Part shown: piece after piece, positions 10,510-21,687 of the stretch
Position numbering within the stretch: the stretch's first letter is position 1
Layout: the number at the start of each line of letters is the position of its first letter
Source: Acanthosepion esculentum
Taxonomy: Eukaryota > Mollusca > Cephalopoda > Sepiida > Sepiidae
Reading direction: 5' to 3'
Length of the DNA stretch: 64,000 nt
NCBI GenBank assembly: GCA_964036315.1
Contig: OZ038482.1
Location: forward strand, 9,213,520-9,277,519
Notes under the pieces: generated by a model
What the model was told of the DNA's origin: nothing
Database searches by the model: none
Seen by the model: only the letters and a program-made list of their open reading frames with translations
Program-made: the position numbers and the translations under genes

Positions 10510-13004
10510 ATGAAATGAAAAATATACAATTTCCAGAAAAAAAAAAAAAAGACGACGACTCTGAAAATGAAATCATGATTTGTTTGTTTACTCGCATGTG
10601 TTTATTAAATCTACTTCTGGATATGTTACTAAAATTGGTGATGCCGTTGCACTTTCAACATGCCCTTCTCTACCTTCTTTTTCTAAGCTGAGTTACGAAT
10701 TTCCTTGTAATGATTAATCAATGAATCAATCATTACAATGCTGAGAAAATGCCTTTGATGATTTTTTTTTTTTTTTCTGAAGTCATTAGATTTAAGATTA
10801 TCATTAAATTATCTATTTGTAAGATTATCTGTTTGTGATTATTTCCCTGGCCCAATTTTATCATTTTCTTGAATTTTATAAAGCTTTCTTCCTGTTTTAT
10901 TTTCAAACATTCAACTCAAAACCACCAAAATCATTTCAGTCACTCAGCTTAATTGTTATCTACTTGCTGCTTCTCACATCAACTTTGGGAGATGTGCGTG
11001 TGTGTGTTTGCTTGAGAATGTCACTAAATTTCATTTTGGTTTCTTTTAGTGAAGAACAAGTCAAATATTCCTATTATTATTTATTTATTTATTTATTTTT
11101 TTAACAAGCTCTAATCTCTTTGTGATTGGTCAGTGTATTTAGGCATCAAAGATTTTTAAAATCCAAGATTTACTCTGCACTATTCATAAGGATTTCTGAC
11201 AATTTTCTTTGAAAGAAATGGTAATTTCTCTTGAAAAGTTTTATAAACTTTATCTCTGTACATTAATAAATAATAGTTATTGATCTCTATATTTTTATTC
11301 TGTCTCAGAAGATTCTAGTTGAATGGTATGTACTGATCTTGTAAAATGTGAGGTGTGCAAAAAAAGAAAATTCTTTCTTCTTGCCCCACCCCTTCAGTTT
11401 GGGAATCATGAATTTCTAATAATGCTTAGATTGTGTGTAGGGTTAACCCCACACCCCCGTCAGGGCCAGTGTCATGAAATCATTGTTATAAAGAATAATT
11501 ATGTTATATTTTAGTCTTGTTCTTGAGGCCAACATAGCCATTTTTGTTACCTCCCCTTCTTAAGGTAGCAGTTTCGGCTACAAAAATGATCCAATGTTGT
11601 TAATTTTGAATTTGACAAACTAAAAGATTTTAAAAACTAACAGAAGGGTTTAATGGATGCATCTTTAAATTAGACTGATGTCATTTATTAAAATTTGTTT
11701 CAAAGAATCTGATGGGAGCTGATAATTTATCCCCAGAAGCAAAAAGAAAATGAAATTCATTTCAATAAATAAAAAGAAACAAATAATCTCCATTTGTTGT
11801 TTTATTGATTCACCATTCATTTTTTTTATTTTTTTATTTTTTTTACCCAGAATTCATTGGAGATATTGAAGTGCAGCAGATTTTATGAGTGCCAAATTGG
11901 GCTGACTTCAGCAAGCATGGAGTTAGGTTGGCCGGTTTCAAGATGTTATTTTAAAAATCGGTTAATTTCAGGTTTGAAGATCAGCTTTCCACTTTGTTAG
12001 TTTTGTCATTTTCATAATGGTTCGATCAGGATCGTTAAGTCTCGCATGTTAGTGTAGTTGAAGTGGGTAGTCAGTCTTTTTCAAACAAAAGGTGTGCACA
12101 AATTTACAAAACCTGAAATTATTTTCAGTATGAAAGTTTACTGCAATTGGGCTTTCAAGATAAAATCATCTTTTGCACTCTTCAGACAAACTGAAGTAAA
12201 ATGTCAGTTTATTTGAAATTTGCTTTTGAAAACTGAAAAGAACTTAGAAACTGAATAGCCAACTATAAAATATTCAGGTGGTGGTGAAGATATTTTGAAA
12301 TAATTTTGTCTTATGAGAGGTATTTGTTAAATTTGCAGTGCTTTCTCCACCCAATTTTGATGGCTTATGCATAAATAATCTTTTATGTTAAAAGGCAGTG
12401 AACATATTTTCTTATAAATAATTTATACATTGTGACTGTTTTTTAAAAATGACATTTTGGTGATGGCTCTCAAGAACTTTGCATTTGAAGATAAAATTTG
12501 AAATCTTTTTTTTGCTGTTGAAACTACATTTCCAGTAGAGTTGGTGGTACTATTGATTCTGTCTCTCTTTCAAGTATTTGTCAGCCTTTAAGAATGAGTT
12601 GATGATATCTAAATTAGTTTTGAGTTTATCTACATTGTTCCGTTCCATTTCATTCTAATTAGACTTTCTCTTGGTGATGGAGGTTTTTGGATAATTTAAC
12701 ATGTCTACATAAAAATATGAAAGATTTTTCTCTAATTTTTTTTTTTTCACATAAAAATTCTCAGAATTGATTGACAGTGTGATTTGTATCCTAGCTCAGA
12801 AAATGAAATTGGTGATTGGAGTTCAACTCCTGGTTATGGTTGTTTCTTAATTTTTGTATTTATATTTTTGGGGGAAAGGTATGAATCCATTCCATTCCAA
12901 GCTATGGGTAAAATAATAAAGTAAACTGGGCCTTTTAACTTTGGTAGGGTAACCTCTTGAGGAGAGGGTTAATTTTGAATTTAAAACCAACCTAAGGAGT
13001 GATG

Positions 13005-13083
13005 AACTTTGTAAGGGGATCTTGCCCTAGGCCCACCCATTGATGCTTCAGTAAATGTAGTATCCCAGTGACCTTACAAAGTC
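13005..13083. repeat. Short inverted repeat
   Basis: The arm ACTTTGTAAGG (13006-13016) is repeated inverted as CCTTACAAAGT (13072-13082), separated by about 55 bp. It could be the remnant of a small MITE or chance. Confidence 0.4.
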
Positions 13084-13420
13084 TTATGGGATGTAAGTGT
13101 TAATGTATTAAAAAACCAAAAATCTGTCTATAATTATTGGCCATATTAAACTAGGTTTTAAAATTTGTTTCAAGTTAAATCTCAAACCTGACTGTCACAG
13201 TGCAGGTTGATTTTGAGGAGGAGAAAAGTTCATTCTTCTATATAAAAATACAGTACATTCAGAATGACGTTTTCTTTGTAAAGTTTCAAAATTTAAAAAA
13301 TAATTTACATTTGACTCTTCATTAAAGTAGAAAATTTTATATGAAACTTTTTCTGTCTAGTGAAATGCAATCTAAAAAAAAAATAGTTTGTATTGAGTAT
13401 AGACATTCAGATTCCTGATA

Positions 13421-13435
13421 TAAACTCAACAGATG

Positions 13436-13467
<32 letters not shown>

Positions 13468-13488
13468 AGAAATAATCTGTTGAGTTTA
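13421..13488. repeat. Inverted repeat enclosing (AT)n
   Basis: A perfect 14-bp inverted pair, taaactcaacagat (13421-13434) and its complement (13475-13488), flanks a (TA)n run. The whole could extrude as a cruciform. Confidence 0.7.
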
Positions 13489-14211
13489 ACATGTTTTTGT
13501 TAATAAGCAAAACTCAGGTAATTTTCTAGTGAAAGAAATTTTGGTTAAGAATTCCACTTGTGTCAGTTTAAATTTACTTTTTTTTTCTCTCAAATCTTAA
13601 TAAGCTTCATCAATTTGGCACTTTGAATTGAACTCAGCTTCCTATTTTAATCAAGTACAATGCTGAAGAGAAGAGCATGTGCGCACACACACACACACAC
13701 ACACTGAAAATAAAATGACAATGCTCTGTTTCAATTTCCATAAGATTAAACATGTTGCTAATACAAGACATACACAGATCAATAGGTGCTCATCTTACAA
13801 AATAAGTAGTAACAGTACTTGGGCTTTATATTAATAAACTATATCCTTGGGTGTTAAGTATATAATTTTACAGATACTGAATGCCATAATTTCATACTTT
13901 TTGCTCCTGTTGGCATAATACAGCAAGGTGGACCAATGGAATGAGTCAGCTCTGTTTTTCAAATGGTATGATGGGCCAGAGAAGTTGTCAAATATCTTGC
14001 AGAACATCATTGTCATATGGGAGGGGCAGTATCCTGCTGGAACAGCATGTACCTTTACTTTTGTAGGAATGGTAGCAGAACAGGTTGAACAATGTTCTGA
14101 ATAAGCCCTATACAGTAATTTGTTACCCTCACGCCATGATCCCTGGTGTTTGACATGTTTGTTGTGAGTTAATACACTCTAGTAGGCGTCCCTATCCAGG
14201 TTTACATTATA

Positions 14212-14568
14212 CAGGGTGTCCATGAAGTTCATGTGCACTTTAAAAAATTTATAACTTTATTTGTATTTGCGATAGAAATAATCTGTAAAAAATGTTATAA
14301 AGTTTAATCTACCTAGTTTTAAGTATAGCTAAAATAACTAATGTCATTTCAGGCATTACTGTAAATCAGTTGGCAAATGTTTTCCGTAACCTGCAAAATC
14401 GTATTACCCTTTGTATTGCTAATGATGGAGGACATGTGGAAACTTAAATAAAATTTAAAACCTTAAAAAATATAGTTTTACTTCTTTCTAATCCTTTTTA
14501 CAAATTATTTCTATCACAAATAAAGTTATACATTTTTTAAAGTGCACATGAACTTTATGGACACCCTG
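14212..14568 (+). mobile_element. Tc1/mariner-type MITE with transposase C-terminal relic
   Basis: A 357-bp element flanked by TA dinucleotides (14210-14211 and 14569-14570), the target duplication of the Tc1/mariner superfamily. Both ends begin CAGGGTGTCCAT and remain near-identical as inverted repeats for about 70 bp. Between them, 14372-14446 reads 'VFRNLQNRITLCIANDGGHV' and a stop. This is recognisable as the C-terminal end of a DDE transposase of this superfamily (a 'R-x-x-x-C-I-x-x-x-G-G-H-x-E' ending). The element is therefore an internally deleted derivative of an autonomous transposon, not an unrelated MITE. Confidence 0.88.
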
Positions 14569-14785
14569 TACATGTAAACAGCTGTCAGTTGTGTGAGGGC
14601 ATGAACCTACTTTCATTGAATACTGCAGATCTGTTTCATCTAGATTATCTTTTTGAAATACCATTGAGAGACAACACTATCATGTGTAAGTGGAATCCAG
14701 GCTAGATGCATACATAACCATAGTCCTGTTGAAAGTTGGTCTCTCTCAAATGTTTGCGTTGACACTACGTAGATTATATTTCCTG

Positions 14786-14878
14786 TAATGAAATCTGCCA
14801 TAGCAAAGCAGCAATTATTGGCAATTGTCTATAATGAACTCTGCCATAGCAAAGCAGCAATTATTGGCAATTGTCTAT
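14786..14878. repeat. Two-copy 46-bp tandem duplication
   Basis: The phrase 'ctgccatagcaaagcagcaa' begins at 14795 and again at 14841. The two 46-bp copies differ at one or two bases. Confidence 0.9.
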
Positions 14879-15074
14879 ATTGTGTTTGTTCAAAACTGGT
14901 CTATGAAGGTAGGAACATCCATTTGCCAAAGTTGAAGAACCCTTGATGCATCATATTCACTATGCAAAACAATTGTCCAAAATTATCACCCAGCCTCTTG
15001 AAGGCTCACAATTTAGTAAGTACCTAACTCTTCCCACTATCTTCTACCTTCAAAAGAGACAGATCAGGCTGTAA

Positions 15075-15530
15075 ATGGAGTACAGTTGTCATATATGGGC
15101 AGGAGCTGTCTAGTCATCACTTTCTAGTCTCAACTGAGTCCAAAAGTGTCTTTGCAGCCTTGTGGGTGATGAATTATTTTCCACTCTGCAACCCCTTTCC
15201 CACAGGCAAAACGTTGCATGCTTCCTGTTACTCTATCGATATTTCTACAGAAAGGGGTTCAAACAAACTACATTTCTTTCTTCCACCAGTTCTGACCTCC
15301 ACAGCTAAGACCTGCCGTGCCATGCACATTGTAGTGAAACATTCACTTTGATGGGATGTTAAATTCCATTTGAACAGCTCACAAACTGCTATTTTATGGA
15401 ACTGATTCCCAAGAGGATACCTTCCCTATCACTACAATCTTGAGCTGTTCAAATTTAAGGATGACTGTTATCTTCCCCATATATCCTCAAACTGTGCTCC
15501 TAACTTCTTACTCTAAGTGGCTCTTGGGCC
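15075..15530 (+). pseudogene. Non-LTR retrotransposon (LINE) RT C-terminal relic
   Basis: Interrupted reading in shifting frames contains 'EYSCHIWAGA', 'LQPLSHRQNVACFLLLYRYF', 'LHFFLPPVLTSTAKTCRA', 'WDVKFHLNSSQTAILWN', 'PYHYNLELFKFK' and a serine/cysteine-rich end. This order is the familiar C-terminal tail of Jockey/CR1-like reverse transcriptase polyproteins (family knowledge). Several stops and frame changes show it is dead. It lies upstream of the 3' end of the SH3 gene, in opposite orientation. Confidence 0.75.
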
Positions 15531-16811
15531 TTGTACAAATTGAATATGTTAAAAAAAAAACCCCTAAAAACCTGACCACTTTTAAATGGTTCTAACTGAA
15601 CAAAAGAGTCATGTATGCTTTTTGTAGTATGACACCTTGCACTGAACCTTGTCATCATGTAAAGTTTAGTCACAGACGGTGCATTGGTGTGAATGTTACT
15701 GTCACAACAAAGCTGAAGACTGACAATTTTATCAGCATATCTATTACACCCTAGAATGCACAGTGCCTTTTGGTCAAATGTTGGTATCCTACTTGAGGGT
15801 GTGGCAATTTTACTTTTCTTTAGTAGTAAGAGAGATGAAACATTTTTAACACAACCTGCTTTCCAAATTTCTTTTTTTTCTAATGACTATTTGGTGGGGC
15901 TAGAAATCTTTCAGCAACACATTATTAACATAATACAAATTTATTAGGCTTAACAAAAGCATAATCCAAGATGAGCAAATTTTTGTAAAGTGTTCAATGT
16001 GAAAAAGTGAACAACAATAATCAAGATAAAAACTTCAAAACTTTGGATCCATTTCATGTTTCACAGATACACCAATTTTTGGTCCTAAGTTTTAGGAACT
16101 TTTCCTTGATTCTTTTTCTTTCACATAAGAGAACTGAAGTGCCAAAATATTTGAGATGGCACATCATTGGATGTTATTCTTCCACCCTTACATTTCCATT
16201 CATTTGTAGAATTCAACTCAACTGGATGCACTAAGAGGTTTTGTAGATGTGGGGACAAGGTTTAACATCTTGATTGTGAAATGATTTTTTTTTATTAATT
16301 AGATTTTATGAAAGTTAAAAAGGAGATTCAGATTGCTATGTAGCCCCTCCCATAAGCCAAACAAATATTTATACCATATGATATCTTAAAATGTAAGAAA
16401 AAAAAGAAATTTGTAATCTGGAGTTTTTTTTTTTTTTTTTCTACATATATTGCTTTTGATCATACACTTTAAATTACAAATTTAAAAACAATTTTATTTT
16501 TTAAAATATTAACATATAAGAGTATATTTGTTTTGAATAAATGCGGGTGGTAAATTTACTATGAATTTACATAATAAACTGGATCTCCTTATTAACGTCT
16601 ATAAAATTAAGAATGAATATTCTGAAAATATTCAGGAAATCAAAGTAAAAATAAAAAAAGATTATTCCTAGTTGCAGTGCCTATTGTAAAATTCCATGGA
16701 TTCTATCCTGGTTCAGTCCAATGCTTGACTGGAATGTTTGATCTCGCAGAAATACACATGGACCAGAAAGCAAAGCTGATACATTCATTAAGTGTGAATG
16801 AAAAAAGAATA

Positions 16812-16817
16812 TTTATT
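16812..16817 (-). terminator. Poly(A) signal of the SH3 gene
   Basis: AATAAA on the minus strand, 33 nt beyond the stop codon of the SH3-domain exon. Confidence 0.6.
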
Positions 16818-16849
16818 AATTCAGTATAAAGTCCTAAGATCTGACTTCA

Positions 16850-17457
16850 TCAAACACCTTTACCTGAAGGGTCAGTGTGAACAATTGGTACAAGATAAGA
16901 AGCTGGAATAAAGCCTTCCTGTTTGCAGTCTTTAATGATCCAAAACCAAAGAGGATCGTCCATGTTGAGGACAGTTACAATGTCACCACATTCCACGGTT
17001 ATGTCATTGTCATCAACCGCATTAAAGTCATACACAGCTAAAAATTTTCCGCAGTCTTTTTTGTGGAAAATGCTTGCTTCCTGGTAACTGATGTGAGCTT
17101 CAGCCAAATAAGTCTCCCCTGCATTTTTAGCTGAGCCTGTGTTCCGACCGGAGCCAATGTCTTCTGCAAAGATCCGTTGCTGTTTTCGGATTGCTGGTTG
17201 AGTGTAGGAAATTGGCACAAAACCTTCTCTGTCATTATCGCAGAGTAAATAGACCCAATCATTGTCTCTGTACAATGCATTCACAATTTCACCTTTTTTT
17301 ACTGATACTTCATCATCCACACATGCCACAAAATTTTGGAGAATGATCAGTCGAGATTCAGGAGCAAGTTCATCTCTTTTGGCCAGTCCGACTTGAGTCA
17401 GCGTATCCAGACTGTCACTGCCAGTCAAGTTTCTTCGAGGAAATAATGAATCACTCT
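16850..17457 (-). CDS. Terminal exon of SH3-domain adaptor (Dlish-like)
   Basis: 608-nt 3' exon on the minus strand: two nucleotides of a split codon, 201 residues and TGA. The acceptor is 'ttctttcttttctag' (complement of 17458 upward). The frame stays open through it, so the exon start is set by the splice site rather than a start codon. It carries two SH3 domains. Residues about 35-87 have 'LIILQNFVACVDDEVSVKKG', 'DWVYLL' and 'GFVPISY'. Residues about 137-190 have 'LAVYDFNAVDDND', 'WFWIIKD' and 'GFIPASYL'. Both keep the ALYDF-like, Trp and G-F-x-P-x-x-Y ligand-groove motifs. The pair and spacing resemble the second and third SH3 domains of Dlish, which in Drosophila links Dachs to Fat signalling at the apical membrane. 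Upstream exons, including any first SH3, must lie at higher coordinates; none was found. The name is by recognition only and another multi-SH3 adaptor is possible. Confidence 0.85.
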
Positions 17458-18375
17458 CTAGAAAAGAAAGAAAAATTTCTATGTGAAAGAAAATTTATGT
17501 GTGTCCATATCTTGGTTATAAGATACAATTTAAATTTGGATGAGAATTTGACAGGATGGTAAACATATAAGACAATGGAAAACTAGTTGCAACAAAGTCA
17601 ATTTCTGATAACGTTTGACCAACGAAATGTATTCACATAAGAATTTTCTAACTTGAAATATATTCATTGTCAACATCAAATTATAGGTAAACTTGGACCT
17701 TTGACTGTCAAAAGGATGGTTCTAGTGGCAATGTTGCCATACTTGGAGTGAAATGATAAAAAAAAACTAATTCTGATCATCCCTTTTTAAAAAAGATAAA
17801 TATTGTCAAAGAGTGAAGGTAGTTAAAATAATAGTGGTGTCAATGGAAAACTTTCCTTTGACACTTTTTTTTTCTGACACAAAGGTCCACATTTGCTGAA
17901 TTATATGTCACCTCATTCGTATTTTATATATATATATATATATATTTATATATAAACTTTAATTTTAGTGGGTATCCATGTTTAAGTCGACATCTGTTTT
18001 TTATATTTTGTTAAATAGTGAAATATCAACTGGCCTAGATTGTGATGTCCTACTAAAAAAAAAAAAAATTTGGCTGCCAACAATAATTGAACATGTATTC
18101 CTTTTCCCCATCAAGGAAGCCAGTAGATTTAGATTCAAATAAGTCTCGACTAGTGATGTGCATTCCTTAAATAGGTAAGTGAGCCTCATTTTATCAGGAT
18201 GACCACCTGTGGCCAAATTGATAATGGCATGCATTGGTTATAGGATTGATTTCCTGGATGGAAAAATGGGATACAAGTTCAATTGCTGTGGAGAGAAGTC
18301 TTTCTTAATTAGGACTTCTTGGTCTAGGCTGGTTGATATTAATTTCACTGTTTATAAAAAAAAATAAATCTCAAT
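17458..18375 (-). other. Intron of SH3 gene with tRNA-like SINE
   Basis: It begins with a normal acceptor for the SH3 exon. It contains (TA)n near 17923-17955 and, at about 18200-18372, a degenerate tRNA-like SINE: 'gtggccaaattgataatgg', B-box-like 'caagttcaattgc', and an A-rich tail ending 'aaatctcaatcta', like the tail of the 5S/tRNA SINE. No exon was recognised. Confidence 0.5.
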
Positions 18376-18636
18376 CTAACACTTTCGCCCCAGACCCTCA
18401 ACCTCCGACATCTTACTCTCTGGGTTGAGGTGTCTACTCAGTCTTAACCGAACTTAAGGGAGTGACTGTAGGTCCCCTGAGCATCCGTAGATCATTCGAC
18501 CGGTCCACTGGTTTAATCCTGCCTACGTTGTGTTTGTTTTGATCCAGAAAGCAGAAGTGATGTTCATCCATTCACGGTCGACTGAAGATGTAGACATGGC
18601 TGGGGGAGTCTGTGCTAACAAATTTAGAATGCACCA

Positions 18637-18683
<47 letters not shown>

Positions 18684-19680
18684 GCAGAAAGCCGGACAAA
18701 CAACTTTTCAATGGTTGAATTGTTAATGTCTTTCATATAGGAGAAAAGAATAGTATAGAAAAGAAACGGGTTACAGAAAAGTAAATAATTGACGTAAAAA
18801 CTCATACACTGGATTCTAGACAGAGAGAGTGGGTTGTGATTAGCTTGTGAAATCATCTCAGAACGATATACGACTCTTGCAATGGAGGAGATAAAGATTT
18901 CTGTGTGCGGCTTAAAGTTTATAGTTGTGTTCCTTCTCGGCGGTAGTAACAGTAGTAGTAATCTTCATGGTAGCAGAAGCATCGGTACTTATATTAACAG
19001 TACATGTTAGTGGGGGTTTTGTTCCAATCCCTGACGTCACTTCCAGTCTCCAATATCTCTCCACCCAGCTCGACTGCACTCGACGACAGACAAGCCCAAA
19101 AACAATCTTTTGATTATTTTAGCTTGTTCAACGTTTCCGTTTCCAGTCATAGTAATAATAGTAGCAGTAGCAGTCTTAGATTGTTGGAGGAGTAATTCGC
19201 TTCTTTGTACTTATATCAACAAAATATGTTAGCGGGCGTTTGGTTCCAATCTCTGATGTCACTTCCAGTCTCTGACCTCTCTCTACCCAGCTCGACTGCA
19301 CTTGACAGCAAACGAGCCAACCACTCTGTCAACAGATGTCTGTGCGCGTTTATATAGATAAACCTGGCTGATCATAAATCGACCCTTGGCCCGCACGCGA
19401 TTATCCCGAATGCTGCCTTCAACCCCAAATCATGTGAATTTCAAAGTTCCTTATAGCCTTAGTAAGCCCTATTTCAAATTTTAACCGATAAAAATCTCGA
19501 TCATCTTCCATTGTCTTCCTAATGACCCAATTCCAAATGGGCTAGATCAGATTCCCATCAGTAAACAAAATTGTTCTGATCTAATTTTGCTGTTCAAATC
19601 TACTCCAATTTAAAAAAAAAATATATGTGTGTGTGTTTGTGTGTTACATCTCTCTCTGTTACATCAACTCAAACATGTAC
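18376..19680. mobile_element. LTR-like dispersed repeat, copy 1
   Basis: About 1.3 kb that is largely collinear with 51337-52330. Shared phrases include 'taacactttcgccccag', 'gagcatccgtagat', 'cagaaagcagaagtgatg', 'tctgcagaaagccggacaaa', 'catctcagaacgatat', 'atagataaacc' and 'cccatcagtaaacaaaat'. The copies differ by microsatellites, (TA)n here at 18641-18681 versus poly(A), and by an internal duplication here. There is no coding sequence. Its length, lack of coding content and TATA-like 'tttatatagataaa' fit a solo LTR, but the exact ends are not determined. It lies left of the satellite array; the partner lies right of it in the same orientation. Confidence 0.6.
18935..19325. repeat. Internal duplication, period about 222 bp
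   Basis: Two related segments in copy 1 of the dispersed repeat. 'ctgacgtcacttccagtctc' at 19031 and 'ctgatgtcacttccagtctc' at 19253 are each followed by a 'cagctcgactgcact' block. The second dispersed copy at 51.3 kb lacks this doubled block. Confidence 0.7.
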
Positions 19681-19734
19681 CCTCTGAAAATAATGTTTAT
19701 AGTAATAAACAAATTTGGATGAAAAAAATCAATT

Positions 19735-19737
<3 letters not shown>

Positions 19738-19767
<30 letters not shown>
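19738..19767. repeat. (TA)n microsatellite
   Basis: About 14 TA units at the right of the LTR-like repeat. Confidence 0.9.
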
Positions 19768-19768
<1 letters not shown>

Positions 19769-20236
19769 CATGTACACACATTTATGCATTTATAAGTATT
19801 CATGAATAACACTGAGATGGACATTATAAGTATTTCTGTAAAGAAGACATAGGAAATAACCTCTTTAATAATGAATTCGTCATCTCTTAGGGAAGTACTG
19901 TATTTTCCATCTTGGAAGATGCACCCTAATATTAGAAAGAAATTTCTAAGAAAAAAAAAAGCCTTTCTCATATAACAACGCATTCCCCTCAAATACGGGT
20001 ATCACATACTGTTCACATTAAACCCTCGTCCAATTTTGTTTGTATGGCAATAATATACTAGTCAAGAGTAGAAAGGCTCCTGCCGCTGCTAATAAACAGA
20101 GCATGTTTAAGCTTGTGGCTGGGCTCCAGGAAGGTTTATAGCCTTGTAACAGCTAAGTAGTGAGATTACATCATATAAAAGGCTGAATTAGATAGATAGC
20201 TAACATTATAGTGTAATGACTCAACATACAAATCCA

Positions 20237-20701
20237 CTAGTATTTGTCTATATTTCTGAGATGAGGTATTATGTACATTATTTACACTATTTGGACTATT
20301 GTCCTCATCTTTGTCGCCATATTTATTACAACATTTCAGCTGTTGTACGCTCTGGTCTTATTCAGGTGGTTGGAATGTCGAACTGAACCCTTTATTTCGC
20401 TCACTGAGGTAGACTGTTTTAGTTCCACGTGCCATATTTAGATCCAGTGACAGGACCCAAAGAGTTTGAGTTCAATACCCGGTTAAGGCAGTGGAGAACT
20501 TTCAGAGGGAAATTAACAGGAGATAACTGACATAAATTAAACATGGCACGTGGAACTAGAACAGTCTACTCCAGTGAGTGAAATAAAGGGTTCAGTTCAA
20601 CATTCCAACCACCTGAAGAAGGCCAGAGCATACAACGGCCGAAACATTATAATAAATATGGCGACAAAGATGAGGACAATAGTCAGAATAATGTAAATAA
20701 T
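20237..20701. mobile_element. Fold-back SINE composite A with 11-bp TSD
   Basis: Two oppositely oriented copies of one SINE tail, about 180 bp each, face away from a central segment. The left arm (from 'tctatatttctgagatgagg') is the reverse complement of the right arm ending 'agtcagaataatgtaaataa'. The centre carries a tRNA-like B box ('gagttcaatacccgg'). The whole is flanked by a perfect 11-bp duplication, ATACAAATCCA, at 20226-20236 and 20702-20712. The two-armed structure was therefore inserted as one unit. The right arm holds 'cctgaagaaggccagag' and 'ggccgaaac', a hammerhead-like core. It is non-coding. Confidence 0.85.
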
Positions 20702-20963
20702 ATACAAATCCAGGTCCCTATTCAGTCAAACCAAATTAGTCTTGGAAGACACACACACATATTTTTCAAGGTATTTTTTAGGAATAAACTGCGTCTTGTA
20801 AGCCGTAACTGTTTTTGATTGTTTCTATACAAACAATAAATAAATAAAGAGAGTATATTTTGTCTTCTGATGATGGCTGGAGAGTGAATGATTAACATTA
20901 GTTAAAACTAGAAATAAAAACAATGCGAATCTTCATATCCTTTTCAGTAAAATTTATCTCAAT

Positions 20964-21459
20964 TTCTGGTCCACCTTGAATAAAATGGATGTAATCTGGA
21001 AATCTGATGTACCAGACAACCTCAAGCGGAGATACCTCCGAGCCACTGTAGAGGTGGTGTTCATGAATGGTGCCACTGCCTGAACATTAACTAAAACCCT
21101 AGAGTCTATGATTGATGGAACCTTCACTCAAATGTTGGGAACTATACTTAACATCTCTTTGAGACAAGATACAACGAAATCTCAGCCCTATGGACGACAT
21201 CCCTGATATTTCTACAATCTTACACAAATGCAGAATGCACTTTGTAGGACACTGCTGGGTGCTGGGGAGCAAAACAAGAACTTGCAAGTGATCTACTGTT
21301 CTGGATAGCAAGACGGATTGATCACCCAGCAACCATCTACATTGACCAACTATGTTATGACACTGAATGCCACCCCAATGACCTTCTGACCTTGATGCAG
21401 GACAGTGATGGTTGGCATGATAGACACATGAATGTCCGAGCTAGCTTGACCAAATAAAA
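20964..21459 (+). pseudogene. LINE reverse transcriptase C-terminal relic
   Basis: The reading frame contains 'WKSDVPDNLKRRYLRATVEV', 'TLTKTLESMIDGTFTQMLGT' and 'ILNISLRQDTTKSQPYG' with stops in between. After frameshifts come blocks resembling 'C-R-T-L-L', 'T-L-T-N-Y-V' and 'M-x-x-R-A-S'. This is the well-known tail of CR1/Jockey-like RT polyproteins. At least three stops and frame changes disable it. It lies between fold-back SINEs A and B. Confidence 0.85.
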
Positions 21460-21687
21460 ATAAATAATTAAAAGATAGGAAATGTACTCAAGAAATGAAA
21501 GATCTGGTCCCCATCAAATGCACTAAAACAAAAACATTAAACAAAATCTTGAAGCTAACATTTATCATAAAACTGTATAGTTACCCCAAAATAATGCTTA
21601 TATGGTGGAATGACCACCAAATTGTACATTCACTAACCAATCCCAAGATAAAAAAGGTATACAGTGTTCTATGAAAAGATAAGTATC

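Larger units (their letters stand above)
10511..14210. other. Intergenic region, AT-rich
   Basis: Between the SND1 end and the MITE. A SINE body related to the 5S/tRNA compound SINE is recognisable near 12820-12950 ('gagttcaactcctggtt', 'gtatgaatccattccattcc', 'agctatgggtaaaataat'). Two short inverted repeats are listed separately. A (CA)n run sits at 13684-13703. No gene was seen. Confidence 0.7.

Noticed and set aside
17038..17280. 80-residue minus-strand frame
   Set aside because: Out-of-frame shadow of the SH3 exon.
18523..18856. Overlapping frames rich in Ile-Tyr on both strands
   Set aside because: They are translations of a (TA)n microsatellite inside a non-coding dispersed repeat.
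20600..20670. Intact, active hammerhead ribozyme
   Set aside because: The core is present, but stem II is displaced by one base and no UH cleavage site or stem I partner was convincing. Reported only as hammerhead-like.
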